Below, in pieces: positions 17,947-27,100 of a DNA stretch of 57,475 nt. Source of the stretch: Sphingomonas bacterium (GTDB taxonomy: Bacteria > Pseudomonadota > Alphaproteobacteria > Sphingomonadales > Sphingomonadaceae); the NCBI RefSeq assembly GCF_028292965.1, contig NZ_JAQGLG010000161.1, positions 1 to 57,475 of the forward strand. The letters are read 5' to 3'. Position 1 is the first letter of the stretch, and every line of letters begins with the position of its first letter. A program made the position numbers and the translations under genes. The notes beneath the pieces were generated by a model, which worked only from the letters and a program-made list of their open reading frames with translations, had not been told where the DNA came from and did no database searches.

Positions 17947-18755
17947 GGATCCCGATCGTCCAGATCGATGCGTTTGCGGACCGGCCGTTCGCCGGCAACC
18001 CGGCGGCGGTGATGCCGCTGGGCGCCTGGCTGGCCGATGACGTGCTCCAGGCGATCGCGGCGGAGAACAACCTCAGCGAGACCGCCTTCCTCGTGCCGAT
18101 CACGGGCAGCGACGATGATGGCGGCGCGGGGCCCGACTTCGAGCTGCGCTGGTTCACGCCAACGACGGAGGTCGTGCTGTGCGGCCATGCGACGCTGGCC
18201 AGCGGCCACTTCATCCTGTCGTCCGATCCCGAGCGCGACAGCGTGCGCTTCGTGACGCGCAAGGCCGGCGAGCTGTCGGTGACGCGCGCCGGTGACGGCT
18301 ATGAGCTGGCACTGCCGGCCTGGGCACCGAGCCCCAAGCCGTTGCCGGCGATCGTTGCCGGGCTGGGCGTGTCGTCGGTGGTCGAAACGCTGTGGCACCC
18401 GCACCGCTATGCATTGGTAGTGCTGGAGGATGCGGCGGCGATCCGTGCACTCGCGCCCGACTTCCGCGCGTTGGCCGCCGAGGGCGATGTGCTGACCATC
18501 GTCACCGCGCCCGGTGACGACACCGACATCATCAGCCGCGCCTTCGCGCCTGGCGGCGGGGTCAATGAGGATCCCGTGACCGGCTCGGCCCATGCGGTGA
18601 TGGTGCCCTATTGGGCGAAGCGGCTCGGGCGCGAGCGCCTCACCGCCTATCAGGCCAGCGCACGCGGCGGGCACCTGACCTGCCGACTGGAAGGCGACTG
18701 CGTCGTGCTTGGCGGTCGCTGCGTGACAGTGATCGAAGGTACCTTCTTCCTCTGA
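17943..18755 (+). CDS. PhzF-family isomerase-like protein
   Basis: A 270-residue protein of the PhzF/diaminopimelate-epimerase-like fold. The N-terminus IPIVQIDAFADRPFAGNPAAV, the motif AENNLSETAFLVP with the conserved Glu, RWFTPTTEVVLCGHATLASG, and the late GVNEDPVTGSAHAVMVPYW are characteristic. Family members isomerise small hydroxy or amino acids, but most have no known substrate, and no phenazine genes are near. The ATG at 17943 overlaps the upstream stop codon. The longer ORF in this frame runs inside the preceding gene and is not real. Confidence 0.9.
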   Translation: MRIPIVQIDAFADRPFAGNPAAVMPLGAWLADDVLQAIAAENNLSETAFLVPITGSDDDGGAGPDFELRWFTPTTEVVLCGHATLASGHFILSSDPERDSVRFVTRKAGELSVTRAGDGYELALPAWAPSPKPLPAIVAGLGVSSVVETLWHPHRYALVVLEDAAAIRALAPDFRALAAEGDVLTIVTAPGDDTDIISRAFAPGGGVNEDPVTGSAHAVMVPYWAKRLGRERLTAYQASARGGHLTCRLEGDCVVLGGRCVTVIEGTFFL

Positions 18756-18756
18756 A

Positions 18757-19866
18757 TCAGGCCGCGTTGGCCATTGCCCAGCGTTCGGTCGCCTCGATCC
18801 AGCCGCCGCCGAGGACACGATCACCGGCATAGAGCACCGCTGCCTGGCCGGGTGAGACGCCATATTCGGGTGCATCGAACAGCACGCGGTTGTCGGCGAG
18901 GTGGGCCGGAGAAGGCTTCGCCAGCGAGCGGACCTTGGCGGTGATCGGGCCGTGATGGTCGCCGCCGATCCAGTTGATCCCCGACAGGCTCGCCGCGCCG
19001 ACCGCCAGTGCGGTGCGCGGCCCGACCACTACGCGGCGCGTCCCGGGCTCGAGCCGCACGACATAGAGCGGCTCGGGCGTGCCGCCGATCTCGAGGCCGC
19101 GGCGCTGGCCGACGGTGAAGTGGATCAGGCCGCGATGCTGGCCCAGCACCCTGCCCGCCTCGTCGACGATCTCGCCGCCGGCATCGGCCTCAGGACGGAG
19201 CTTCTTGACCAAAGAGGCATAGTCGCCATCGGGCACGAAGCAGATATCCTGGCTGTCGGGCTTGCCCGCGACGCCCAGCCCCAGTTCCGCCGCCAGTTCG
19301 CGCACCCGCGGCTTGGGCAGATCGCCCAGCGGAAAGCGCAGATAGTCGAGCTGCGCCTGGGTGGTGGCGAACAGGAAATAACTCTGGTCGCGCGCCGGAT
19401 CGGCGGCGCGGTGCAGTTCGGCGCCCTCACGGCCGAGCACGCGGCGGACATAATGGCCGGTGGCCAGCGCATCGGCACCGAGATCGCGCGCCATGCCGAA
19501 CAAATCTGTGAATTTCGGCCCCATGTTGCAGCGGATGCACGGGATCGGCGTGCGCCCGGCGAGATATTCGTCGGCGAACTCGTCGATCACCTGGGTACGG
19601 AAGCTGCTCTCGTGATCGAACACATAGTGCGCGATGCCGAGCCGGTCGCACACCGCGCGCGCGTCGCGGATATCGCGCCCGGCGCAGCATGAGCCGGCAC
19701 GGCCGACCGCCTCCCCATGATCGTAGAGCTGGAGGGTGATGCCGATGGTCTCGGCGCCCGAGCGCGCGGCGAGTGCCGCCACCACCGAACTGTCGACGCC
19801 ACCCGACATGGCGACGACGATGCGCTTGCCGGCAAGGCTGCCCAACTGGAAATCGACCTGGTCCAT
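18757..19866 (-). CDS. mnmA: tRNA-specific 2-thiouridylase MnmA
   Basis: MnmA places sulfur on the wobble uridine-34 of Lys, Glu and Gln tRNAs, using ATP and a persulfide relay. It has 369 residues. The PP-loop SGGVDSS is at 21-27, the first catalytic cysteine region PCIRCN at about 109-114, and the second cysteine at about 209 in [21 protein letters not shown] and DQSYFLF are also family motifs. It converges on the PhzF-like gene with one base between stop codons. Confidence 0.96.
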   Translation of the reverse strand: MDQVDFQLGSLAGKRIVVAMSGGVDSSVVAALAARSGAETIGITLQLYDHGEAVGRAGSCCAGRDIRDARAVCDRLGIAHYVFDHESSFRTQVIDEFADEYLAGRTPIPCIRCNMGPKFTDLFGMARDLGADALATGHYVRRVLGREGAELHRAADPARDQSYFLFATTQAQLDYLRFPLGDLPKPRVRELAAELGLGVAGKPDSQDICFVPDGDYASLVKKLRPEADAGGEIVDEAGRVLGQHRGLIHFTVGQRRGLEIGGTPEPLYVVRLEPGTRRVVVGPRTALAVGAASLSGINWIGGDHHGPITAKVRSLAKPSPAHLADNRVLFDAPEYGVSPGQAAVLYAGDRVLGGGWIEATERWAMANAA

Positions 19867-20010
19867 GATGCCGCGCCCTTAGCGCGGGGCGCCCTAAGTG
19901 TAAAATTTACCGGTCTTACCAAGGCATTTCACCGGGCTTTACCGGACCTTCACCACGTCTCGCTAGAGCGGACCTGTGATCGAGTCTCTGACGCTTCGGG
20001 AAGGGCGCAT

Positions 20011-20235
20011 GTGGATCTGAGTTATCTTCGTTTCGAACCCGACGCGCGGGTCACCGCGCTGCCGCCCGATCTGGCGGTAATGCTTGTCGGGGTCGTGGCG
20101 CGTCAGGCGGCAAGCCCGACGGCGATGCTCCATGCCCGCCTTGCCCCTGCTGCAGAGACACCCTGGTTCGCGCCCGCGCACGGCGCTTTCAATCTCGCAA
20201 TGGCACAGTTGCTAACGGCGTGGAAACAGGAATGA
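20011..20235 (+). CDS. Small hypothetical protein upstream of sciP
   Basis: A 74-residue ORF from GTG 20011, preceded by gggaagggc. It reads as a soluble small protein (LSYLRFEPDARVTALPPDLAV..., ending TAWKQE). Codon bias is GC-rich in third positions. No family is recognised. It lies 100 bases before sciP on the same strand, so it may be co-regulated. Upstream, TTTACCGG occurs twice between 19900 and 19950, which may be promoter or operator sequence. Confidence 0.4.
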   Translation: MDLSYLRFEPDARVTALPPDLAVMLVGVVARQAASPTAMLHARLAPAAETPWFAPAHGAFNLAMAQLLTAWKQE

Positions 20236-20335
20236 ACTTGTCGTTTACCGCGCCGCTTTAGCCGGCGTTCAAGTCCGGGCCGTATTGGCCGTTACTGGAA
20301 TGTGAGGGGGCCCCCCGCCCCGATCGAGGTTGAGA

Positions 20336-20635
20336 ATGATCGAGAACCAGAAGATTCGACCCGCAAAAGTCATCGGCCCGCTCGGCGAGCCGCTGACCCT
20401 CGACACCCTGCCGCCGCCGGAAACGACGCGCTGGGTGGTACGTCGCAAGGCCGAGGTGGTTGCCGCGGTCAATGGCGGCCTGCTCTCGGTCGACGAGGTG
20501 TGCGACCGCTACAGCCTGACCGTCGAGGAATTCGCCGGCTGGCAGCGCGCGATCGATCGATCGGGCATGCCCGGGCTGCGCGTAACGCGCATCCAGCATT
20601 ACCGCTCGCTCTACGAGCGCCAGCAGAAATACTGA
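20336..20635 (+). CDS. sciP: CtrA inhibitor SciP (DUF1153)
   Basis: A 99-residue helix-turn-helix protein. In Caulobacter SciP binds the master cell-cycle regulator CtrA, or DNA near CtrA sites, and blocks activation in G1. The sequence from ENQKIRPAKVIGPLGEPLTL through RWVVRRKAEVVAAVNGGLLS, DEVCDRYSLTVEEFAGWQRA and TRIQHYR is the conserved DUF1153 pattern. I use ATG 20336; a TTG two codons earlier is in frame. A stretch of alternating G and C (ggggggcccccc-like) lies about 30 bases upstream. Confidence 0.92.
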   Translation: MIENQKIRPAKVIGPLGEPLTLDTLPPPETTRWVVRRKAEVVAAVNGGLLSVDEVCDRYSLTVEEFAGWQRAIDRSGMPGLRVTRIQHYRSLYERQQKY

Positions 20636-20741
20636 CTTTACGCGCCGTTCGCGGCGCGCACGGATCGGCACCAGCTGTCGAAAATCGGGTCGGCGCATCG
20701 GACAGTGCGCCGGCCCGATTGCTTTTGTGGGCCGCGCCGCC

Positions 20742-20950
20742 ACCTGCTCCACCTGCTTAAACAGGTAAGTTATTTTTTCGACCGCTAGCTGATGGACCCC
20801 GATTGCGCGTTTTTCGCTGTGCCGCAAAGACTTCCGGAAAGAGATGTTGGGTTGCGATTTCCAACTTATCAGGTGCGTAGCAGGTGGATAACGACCTGCT
20901 AGCAGGAGCATGACGACCTGCTAGCAGGTTCTGCACCTGCATGGAGCAGG
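20742..20950 (+). promoter_or_regulatory. Cluster of ACCTGC/GCAGGT palindromes
   Basis: The 600-base gap between sciP and glsB holds no convincing gene. It carries about ten copies of ACCTGC or its complement. ACCTGCTAGCAGGT (20916-20929) is a perfect 14-bp palindrome. A near copy (last base A) is at 20894-20907, 22 bases earlier. ACCTGCTTAAACAGGT (20751-20766) is a looser third. The two tight copies share a 16-base direct repeat starting at 20891 and 20913. This looks like operator DNA for an unknown dimeric regulator. Confidence 0.5.
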
Positions 20951-21050
20951 CCGGGGCTGCCCAACGCGCCAAAGGCGCGAGCACCTTCCATTTTGAACAA
21001 CGATGAGAAACAGCGGCGCAGGGCGCGAGGGCGCACCATCGCATGATCTG

Positions 21051-21075
21051 GCGCGGGTTGAATCATCCCGCGCCG
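21051..21075. other. Stem-loop GGCGCGGG/CCCGCGCC
   Basis: A perfect 8-bp stem with a 9-base loop, in the gap before glsB. No T tract follows, so it is not a canonical terminator. Confidence 0.4.
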
Positions 21076-21236
21076 ATAGCGCCGCATCCGCCTGTCAGCC
21101 ACGGTGTGGCGTGGGCGCTCCCCTTTCATGCAGCGCAGCTGCCATCGCGGACCGCAAGGCGGAAAGGAACCATTTGCACCCGTTACGAGTCTTACCACCG
21201 TACCCGTAACGACGGGTAAGTAACGGAGGGAAGAAA

Positions 21237-21491
21237 ATGGTCGGTCTTATCGTCTGGCTCGTCGTTGGCGGCGTTTGCGGCTGGCTCGCGAGCATGGTCA
21301 TGCGCACCGATGGTCAGCAGGGCGTCGTGCTCAACGTTGTCGTCGGCATTATCGGTGCAGTGATCGCATCGTTCATCTTCGGTGTCGGCATCAACCAGGC
21401 CATCACCGTCATGACATTCGTCTACTCGTTGATCGGCGCGATCATCCTGCTCGCGATCGTCAACCTCGTGCGTCGCGGCTCGGTTCGCTGA
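21237..21491 (+). CDS. GlsB/YeaQ/YmgE-family stress membrane protein, copy 1
   Basis: An 84-residue protein with three hydrophobic segments and the family's glycine-rich pattern (VGLIVWLVVGGVCGWLASMVM, VVGIIGAVIASFIFG). These small inner-membrane proteins are induced by general stress, but the mechanism is not known. An AGGGAAG ribosome site sits just before the ATG. The leader carries the inverted repeat CGTTACG/CGTAACG (21181 to about 21201). The gene ends in a strong terminator. A second family member lies about 1 kb downstream on the other strand. Confidence 0.88.
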   Translation: MVGLIVWLVVGGVCGWLASMVMRTDGQQGVVLNVVVGIIGAVIASFIFGVGINQAITVMTFVYSLIGAIILLAIVNLVRRGSVR

Positions 21492-21513
21492 ACCGCCAGT
21501 AACGCGTAAGGAA

Positions 21514-21546
21514 GGGGCCGTCCGGGCGATCGGGCGGCCCTTTTCT
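21514..21546 (+). terminator. Rho-independent terminator after glsB copy 1
   Basis: GGGCCG (21515-21520) pairs with CGGCCC (21535-21540), with an inner CCG/CGG pair, and TTTTCTT follows directly. Confidence 0.85.
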
Positions 21547-21578
21547 TGTTATTCAACCAATCGCCGCGAATCATGGTT

Positions 21579-21649
21579 CTCCTGCGAAAGCAGGAGCCCA
21601 GAGCCACGAGCGTAGCGCCGGGAACCCTTGGCTCCTGCTTTCGCAGGAG
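21579..21649. repeat. Palindromic intergenic repeat, CTCCTGC family, copy 2
   Basis: CTCCTGCGAAAGCAGGAG (21579-21596) and CTCCTGCTTTCGCAGGAG (21632-21649) are two hairpins whose sequences are each other's complement. Same family as 10130-10200. It lies between the convergent glsB and SIMPL genes. Confidence 0.8.
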
Positions 21650-21666
21650 CCCAATGTCCTAGATGA

Positions 21667-22380
21667 TCATTTGAGCAGGAAACGAACCGAGATGGTCACC
21701 GTCACATCGGTTTCGCCGGCGGCGATCTGCGTCGGTGCCGGGGCACGTGCCGCCATGGCGAAGACGCGCGGCGGCGGCGATCCGCCGTCATTCTGGCCGT
21801 TTTCCGCAATCGACACGATTCGTGTGACGGTGAGGCCGGCGGCGCGGGCATAGAGTTCGGCGCGGGCGCGGGCGCGCTTCACTGCATCGGTGCGCGCCTC
21901 ATCGAGCGCGGCATCGGGCTGGTCGATCGAGAGGTTCGGCCCGTCGATCTGATTGGCGCCCTCGGCGACCAGCGCATCAAGGATCGCACCCGAACGGGCG
22001 ATGTCGCGAAAGCGGATCGCGACCGAGTTGTTTGCCTGGTAACCGGTGATCTCGGGTGGCTTGCCGTCGGCGTAGCGATATTGCGGGCTAAGCGAGACGT
22101 TGGAGGTCTGCACGTCGCGTGGTTGAACACCGGCGCGCTTCACCGCCGCCAGTACGCGCGCCATGCGTGCGGCATTGTCGGCCAGTGCCGCTGCCGCCGT
22201 GGACCCTTGCGATACCACGCCCGAGCGAATCGTCGCGATATCGGGCACGCGCGTCGTCTGACCCTCGGCGGTGACGTCGAGCAAGGTACCGTCGGGCAGG
22301 ATCGGCGACACCGCCTGCGCGGCGGCGGGGCCAGCCAGCGGCACGGTGGCCAAGGCCATGATCATCAATATCGAACGCAT
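21667..22380 (-). CDS. Periplasmic SIMPL-domain (DUF541) protein
   Basis: A 237-residue exported protein with a signal peptide at residues 1-21 (ending AAA-Q). Residues 30-235 fit the SIMPL/DUF541 domain: LLDVTAEGQTTRVPDIATIR, DVQTSNVSLSPQYRY, ITGYQANNSVAIRFRD, DEARTDAVKRARARAELYA, and a closing ETDVTVTISVRFLLK. Family members assemble as oligomers in the periplasm and are linked to oxidative stress and envelope integrity; the biochemical role is unknown. It is flanked by the two GlsB-type genes. Confidence 0.88.
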   Translation of the reverse strand: MRSILMIMALATVPLAGPAAAQAVSPILPDGTLLDVTAEGQTTRVPDIATIRSGVVSQGSTAAAALADNAARMARVLAAVKRAGVQPRDVQTSNVSLSPQYRYADGKPPEITGYQANNSVAIRFRDIARSGAILDALVAEGANQIDGPNLSIDQPDAALDEARTDAVKRARARAELYARAAGLTVTRIVSIAENGQNDGGSPPPRVFAMAARAPAPTQIAAGETDVTVTISVRFLLK

Positions 22381-22395
22381 CTCGTCACTCCCGGA

Positions 22396-22430
22396 TTGTC
22401 AGGAAGCACCCAATGGCACCTTCCTGACAA
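22396..22430 (-). terminator. Strong hairpin between glsB copy 2 and the SIMPL gene
   Basis: TTGTCAGGAAG (22396-22406) and CTTCCTGACAA (22420-22430) form a perfect 11-bp stem. It lies downstream of glsB copy 2 and 15 bases before the SIMPL start. No T tract follows, so it may be a weak terminator, an attenuator or an RNA-stability element. Confidence 0.45.
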
Positions 22431-22447
22431 ACTGGCGATGAACGGCG

Positions 22448-22711
22448 TTATCTGACGCGGCGTGAGGTCACGATGCGATAGAGGGCGAGCAGCACCACCG
22501 CGCCGACGGTCGCGGCGCCATAGCTTTGCCAGCCCTTGTCGTAATGCAGCCCGAGATAAGGCGCGACGAACCCGGCTAGCAATGCACCGGCAATACCGAT
22601 CAATATCGTCACGATGATCCCGCCCGGATCCTTGCCGGGCATGATGATCTTGCCGAGTATCCCGGCCACGAGCCCGATCAGGATCCAACCGAGAATCGAA
22701 TGTTCTGCCAT
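22448..22711 (-). CDS. GlsB/YeaQ/YmgE-family stress membrane protein, copy 2
   Basis: An 87-residue protein starting MAEHSILGWILIGLVAGILG, with KIIMPGKDPGGIIVTILIGI and three membrane segments, typical of the YeaQ/YmgE family. The long upstream ORF extension is not credible. GGAGAGCGGCG precedes a double ATG (22714 and 22711). It is transcribed toward the SIMPL gene with a strong hairpin between. Role: general-stress membrane protein of unknown mechanism. Confidence 0.85.
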   Translation of the reverse strand: MAEHSILGWILIGLVAGILGKIIMPGKDPGGIIVTILIGIAGALLAGFVAPYLGLHYDKGWQSYGAATVGAVVLLALYRIVTSRRVR

Positions 22712-22938
22712 CATCGCCGCTCTCCAGTCTCGCCGCCCCCCATGTGGCCGGCGGGCCACACCATGAACGGCAAGAAAACAATTGCAACCGTTTCTGCTGC
22801 GATAACCCGTGCCGATCCTTGCGAATTGGTCCGAAACGGGCCATGGCCGCGCGTCGACCGATGACCCTCTTGAGCTCGGTGATCTATTCATCTAATACAG
22901 CTCGCAGATGAGGAACGGCGATCGGCCGGGACGGGGAA

Positions 22939-24114
22939 ATGACGCACATGAATTACGATACGCCGACATGGGGCAAGGACGATCATCTGGCATTGTCGGA
23001 TGAGACCGTGCGCTCGCGTCGTGGCCTGATCATCGGCGTCGCCGTCGCTGTCGTGCTCGCGCTGGTCGTCGCCTGGTTCCTGTTCCAGAAGAAGCCGGTC
23101 CAGGCCAAGCCGGTCGAGCAATTGCCCAACGTGTCGGTGGCGGTACCCGGACGGCTGGCGGTGGCGCGCGTGATCTCGGCCACCGGATCGCTCGCCGCGC
23201 AGATCGACATGCCGGTCGGCGTGGCCGGTGAAGGCGGCCGCGTGACGCAGGTGCTGGTCCAGCCCGGCCAGTGGGTCGAGGCGGGCCAGGTGCTCGCCAC
23301 GATCGACCGTTCGGTGCAGACGCAGACCGCCGCCTCGCTCGCTGCGCAGGTCGCTGTCGCGCAGGCCGATGCCAAGCTTGCCCAAGCCAATGTCGATCGC
23401 GCCCAGGCGCTGGTCGGCAAGGGCTTCATCTCGAAGGCCGACCTCGACACCAAGATCGCGACGCGCGACGCCGCAATGGCGCGCGTGCGCGTGGCGCAGG
23501 CCACGCTGGCGCAGCAGCACGCCTCGAACGGGCGGCTCGACATTCGCGCGCCCGCCGCCGGGCTGGTGCTGTTGCGCAGCGTCGAGCCGGGCCAGATCGT
23601 CAGCGCCGGATCGGGCATGCTGTTCCGCATGGCCAAGGGCGGCCAACTCGAGCTGCGCGCTTTGCTGAGCGAGGCCGATATCGCCACGCTCAAGATCGGC
23701 GACAGCGCCGAGGTCACACCGGTCGGCAGCGACAAGCATTTTGCCGGGCACATCTGGCAGGTGTCGCCGGTGATCGATCCGTCGAGCCGCCAGGGCGTGG
23801 CCAAGATTGCCTTGTCCTATGATCCGGCATTGCGCCCGGGCGGCTTTGCCGCCGCGTCGATCCGCAGCGGCACCAGCGATGCGCCGCAATTGCCCAATTC
23901 GGCGATCCAGAGCGACGAGAAGGGCAATTTCGTCTATGTCGTCGGGCCCGACGACAAGGTGAAGCGAGTCGCGATCACCATCGGCGAAGTGTCCGATCAC
24001 GGGGTGTCGATCGCCTCTGGGCTGGTGGGCAATGAACGTGTCGTGCTGTCGGCCGGCGCGTTCCTCAATCCGGGACAGAAGGTAAAGCCCAACCTGTCCA
24101 AGACCGGGATCTGA
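22939..24114 (+). CDS. RND efflux periplasmic adaptor (membrane fusion protein)
   Basis: A 391-residue adaptor linking an inner-membrane RND pump to an outer-membrane channel. Residues 1-28 are cytoplasmic, 29-50 are a membrane anchor (GLIIGVAVAVVLALVVAWFLF) and there is no cleavable signal. A lipoyl half (VTQVLVQPGQWVEAGQVLATID), an alpha hairpin with ALVGKGFISKADLDTK, the second lipoyl half (IRAPAAGLVLLRSVEPGQIV) and a beta-barrel follow. The adjacent pump gene begins four bases after the stop codon. No TolC-type channel gene is in the window, so the channel must come from elsewhere. ATG 22939 has GGGGA directly before it; 22948 is an alternative. Confidence 0.93.
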   Translation: MTHMNYDTPTWGKDDHLALSDETVRSRRGLIIGVAVAVVLALVVAWFLFQKKPVQAKPVEQLPNVSVAVPGRLAVARVISATGSLAAQIDMPVGVAGEGGRVTQVLVQPGQWVEAGQVLATIDRSVQTQTAASLAAQVAVAQADAKLAQANVDRAQALVGKGFISKADLDTKIATRDAAMARVRVAQATLAQQHASNGRLDIRAPAAGLVLLRSVEPGQIVSAGSGMLFRMAKGGQLELRALLSEADIATLKIGDSAEVTPVGSDKHFAGHIWQVSPVIDPSSRQGVAKIALSYDPALRPGGFAAASIRSGTSDAPQLPNSAIQSDEKGNFVYVVGPDDKVKRVAITIGEVSDHGVSIASGLVGNERVVLSAGAFLNPGQKVKPNLSKTGI

Positions 24115-24118
24115 CACG

Positions 24119-27100
24119 ATGAGCTTCCGCAACATCTCGGCCTGGTCGATCCGGAACCCGGTTCCGTCGATCGTGCTGTTCTGCATGCTGACCGTTGCCG
24201 GCATCATGTCGTTCCACTCGATGCAGATCAACAACGACCCGGACATCGATTTCCCGGTCGTGATCGTGCAGGTCAGCCAGCCCGGCGCCGCGCCGAGCGA
24301 GCTCGAGACGCAGGTCACGCAGAAGATCGAATCGGCCGTGCGCAGCCTGCAGGGCATCGACGAGATCGATTCGACCGTGACCGAGGGGCAGTCGACCACC
24401 GTCGTCCAGCTCGCCATCGGCACGCCGATCGATCGTGCGGTCGAGGACGTGCGCGGCGCGGTACAGCAGGTGCGCAGCGACCTGCCCGACGGCATTCTGG
24501 AACCGCAGGTCCAGCGCGCCAACACCACCGGCCGCGATCTCGCCAGCTATGCCGCGATCAGCACCGACATGACGATGGAGCAGCTCAGCTGGTACATCGA
24601 CAACACGGTCGCCAAGGAACTGCTCGCCGTCAACGGCATGGCCAATGTCGACCGCAATGGCGGCGTCAGCCGTGAGATTCGCATCATCCTCGACCCCATC
24701 CGGCTGCAATCGCAGGGGCTGACGGCGAGCCAGGTCAACCAGCAGTTGCGCCAGGTGAACCTCAATGCCGCCGGCGGCCGCGCGCAAATCGCCGGTTCCG
24801 AGCAATCGGTGCGTGTGCTGGGCAATGCCCGCACCGCCTATGATCTCGGCCAGCAGCAGATCGCGGTCGGCAACGGACGCACGGTAAAGCTGAGCGACAT
24901 CGCCGATGTGCGCGATCTCTATGCCGAGCAGCGCTCGGCCTCGGCGCTCGATGGCCGGCAGGTGCTGAGCTTCGACTTCCAGCGTTCCAAGGGCGGGTCC
25001 GACGTAACCGTGTTCCACGGCGCGGAAGCCAAGCTCGCCGCGCTCGAGAAGCGCAATCCCAAGGTGCATTTCGAGCAGATCTTCAACGACGTCAAATATA
25101 CCGAGCTGCAATATCATTCGGCGATCGATGCGATGATCGAGGGCGCGGTGCTAGCGGTGCTCGTCGTGCTGCTGTTCCTGCGCGACTGGCGCTCGACGGT
25201 GATTTCGTCTCTGGCGATCCCGCTGTCGGCGATCCCGACCTTCTGGTTCATGGACCTGATGGGGTTCAACCTCAACCAGTTGACCCTGCTCGCGCTCAGC
25301 CTGGTCGCCGGCGTGCTGGTCGATGACGCGATCGTCGAGATCGAGAACATCGTCCGGCATATGCGCATGGGCAAGAGCGCTTATCAGGCGTCGATCGACG
25401 CCGCCGACGAGATCGGCCTGGCGGTGCTCGCCACCACCATGTCGATCGTCGCGGTGTTCCTGCCCGTCGGTCTGATGCCGGGCGTGTCGGGGCAGTTCTT
25501 CAAGAATTTCGGCCTGACCGTCGTCGTCTCGGTGCTGATGAGTCTCGCCGTGGCGCGACTGCTGACGCCGATGATGGCGGCCTATTTCCTCCAGGCCAAG
25601 GGTCATCAGTCGCACGGCGAAGGTCGCATGATGGACGCCTATATGGCGACGTTGCGCTGGACGCTGAGGCATCGCTGGTCCGCGGTGGTCGGCGGCGTGG
25701 TGGCGCTGGCATTGACCGTCGTGTGCGCGATGAACCTGCCGATGACCTTCCAGCCCGACCAGGACCAGGATTCGAGCACGGTTTCGATCGAGATGGTCCC
25801 GGGTACGACGCTGGCGCAGACCCAGGCGGTCGTCGCGCAGGTTACGCAATTCCTGCGGAAACAGCCTGATGTCGAGCATACCTATTCGCGCGCCGGCGGT
25901 GGCGGGAACGTCGCCACGGGCCGCGTGACGGCGATCTTCAAGGCGAAGAAGTCGCAGACCAGCAACGAATTCGAGCGTTCGCTCGCGCCGCAGCTGGCGC
26001 AGATCTCCGATGCGCGCGTCTCGTTCCGCTCGAACAATGGCTGGGGCAGCAGCGGCCGCGACCTGACCATCACGCTGGGCGGCGACGATCCCAAGGTGCT
26101 GAGCCAGACCGCGATCACCCTGGTCGAGCAGATGTCGCATTTGTCGACCGCGGTCGCGCCGCGTATTTCGGGCGACCTGAAGCGGCCGGAAATCGTCATC
26201 AAGCCGCATATGGACCTGGCCGCCAATCTCGGCGTGACGACGGCCGCGCTGTCCAGCGCGATCCGCATCGCGACGCTGGGCGATATCGACCAGAACAGCG
26301 CGAAATTCTCGTTGAGCGACCGGCAGATTCCGATCCGCGTGGCGCTCGACCAGAATGCGCGTCAGCGGCTGTCGACGATCCAGAACCTGCCGGTGCAGAC
26401 CGCGAGCGGCGGATCGGTGCCGCTGAGCCTGGTCGCCGAGGTCACCTTCGGCGCCGGGCCGACCAAGATCGAGCGCGTCGCCCAGCAGCGCCAGATCACC
26501 GTCGGCGCCGATCGCGCGCCGGGCGTGGTCAGCGGCACCGCGATGCAGCAGATCAACAATTTGCCGATCATGAAGAACCTGCCGATCGGCGTGTCACAGC
26601 TGACCCTCGGCCAGCAGAAGTGGCAGGGCGAGATGGTCAACAACTTCCTCGTCGCGGTCGCCGCCGGTATCTTCCTGGTGTTCGCGGTGCTGGTGCTGCT
26701 CTATCGCCGCTTCCTGCCGCCGTTCGTCAACATGGGATCGCTGCTGCTCGCCCCGCTGGGCGGGCTGATCGCGTTGCTGCTTACCGGCAACCCGCTGTCG
26801 ATGCCGGTGTTCATCGGGCTGCTGATGTTGCTTGGCATCGTCGCCAAGAACTCGATCCTGCTGATCGACTTCGCGCTGGAGGAGATGGAAAAGGGCGTCG
26901 ATCCGTTCGTCGCGATCATCGATGCCGGGCACAAGCGTGCCCAGCCGATCGTCATGACCACGGTGGCGATGGTCGCCGGCATGGTACCGACCGCGCTGTC
27001 GCTGGGTGGTGACGGGTCATGGCGTGCGCCGATGGGCATCACCGTGATCGGCGGGCTGATCCTGTCGACCGTGCTGACGTTGCTGATCGTGCCGGCAAGC

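Noticed and set aside
20891..20928. Two spaced repeats considered as a mini CRISPR array
   Set aside because: Only two 16-bp units 22 bases apart with a 6-base gap, no spacers and no cas genes; palindromic operator DNA is a better reading.
21166..21191. GGAAC motif upstream of glsB as an EcfG (general stress sigma) promoter
   Set aside because: The expected CGTT element is not at the required 16-17 base distance; CGTT occurs only 10 bases downstream.
20636..21236. Several short ORFs after sciP
   Set aside because: None has consistent codon bias, a ribosome site or a family motif.
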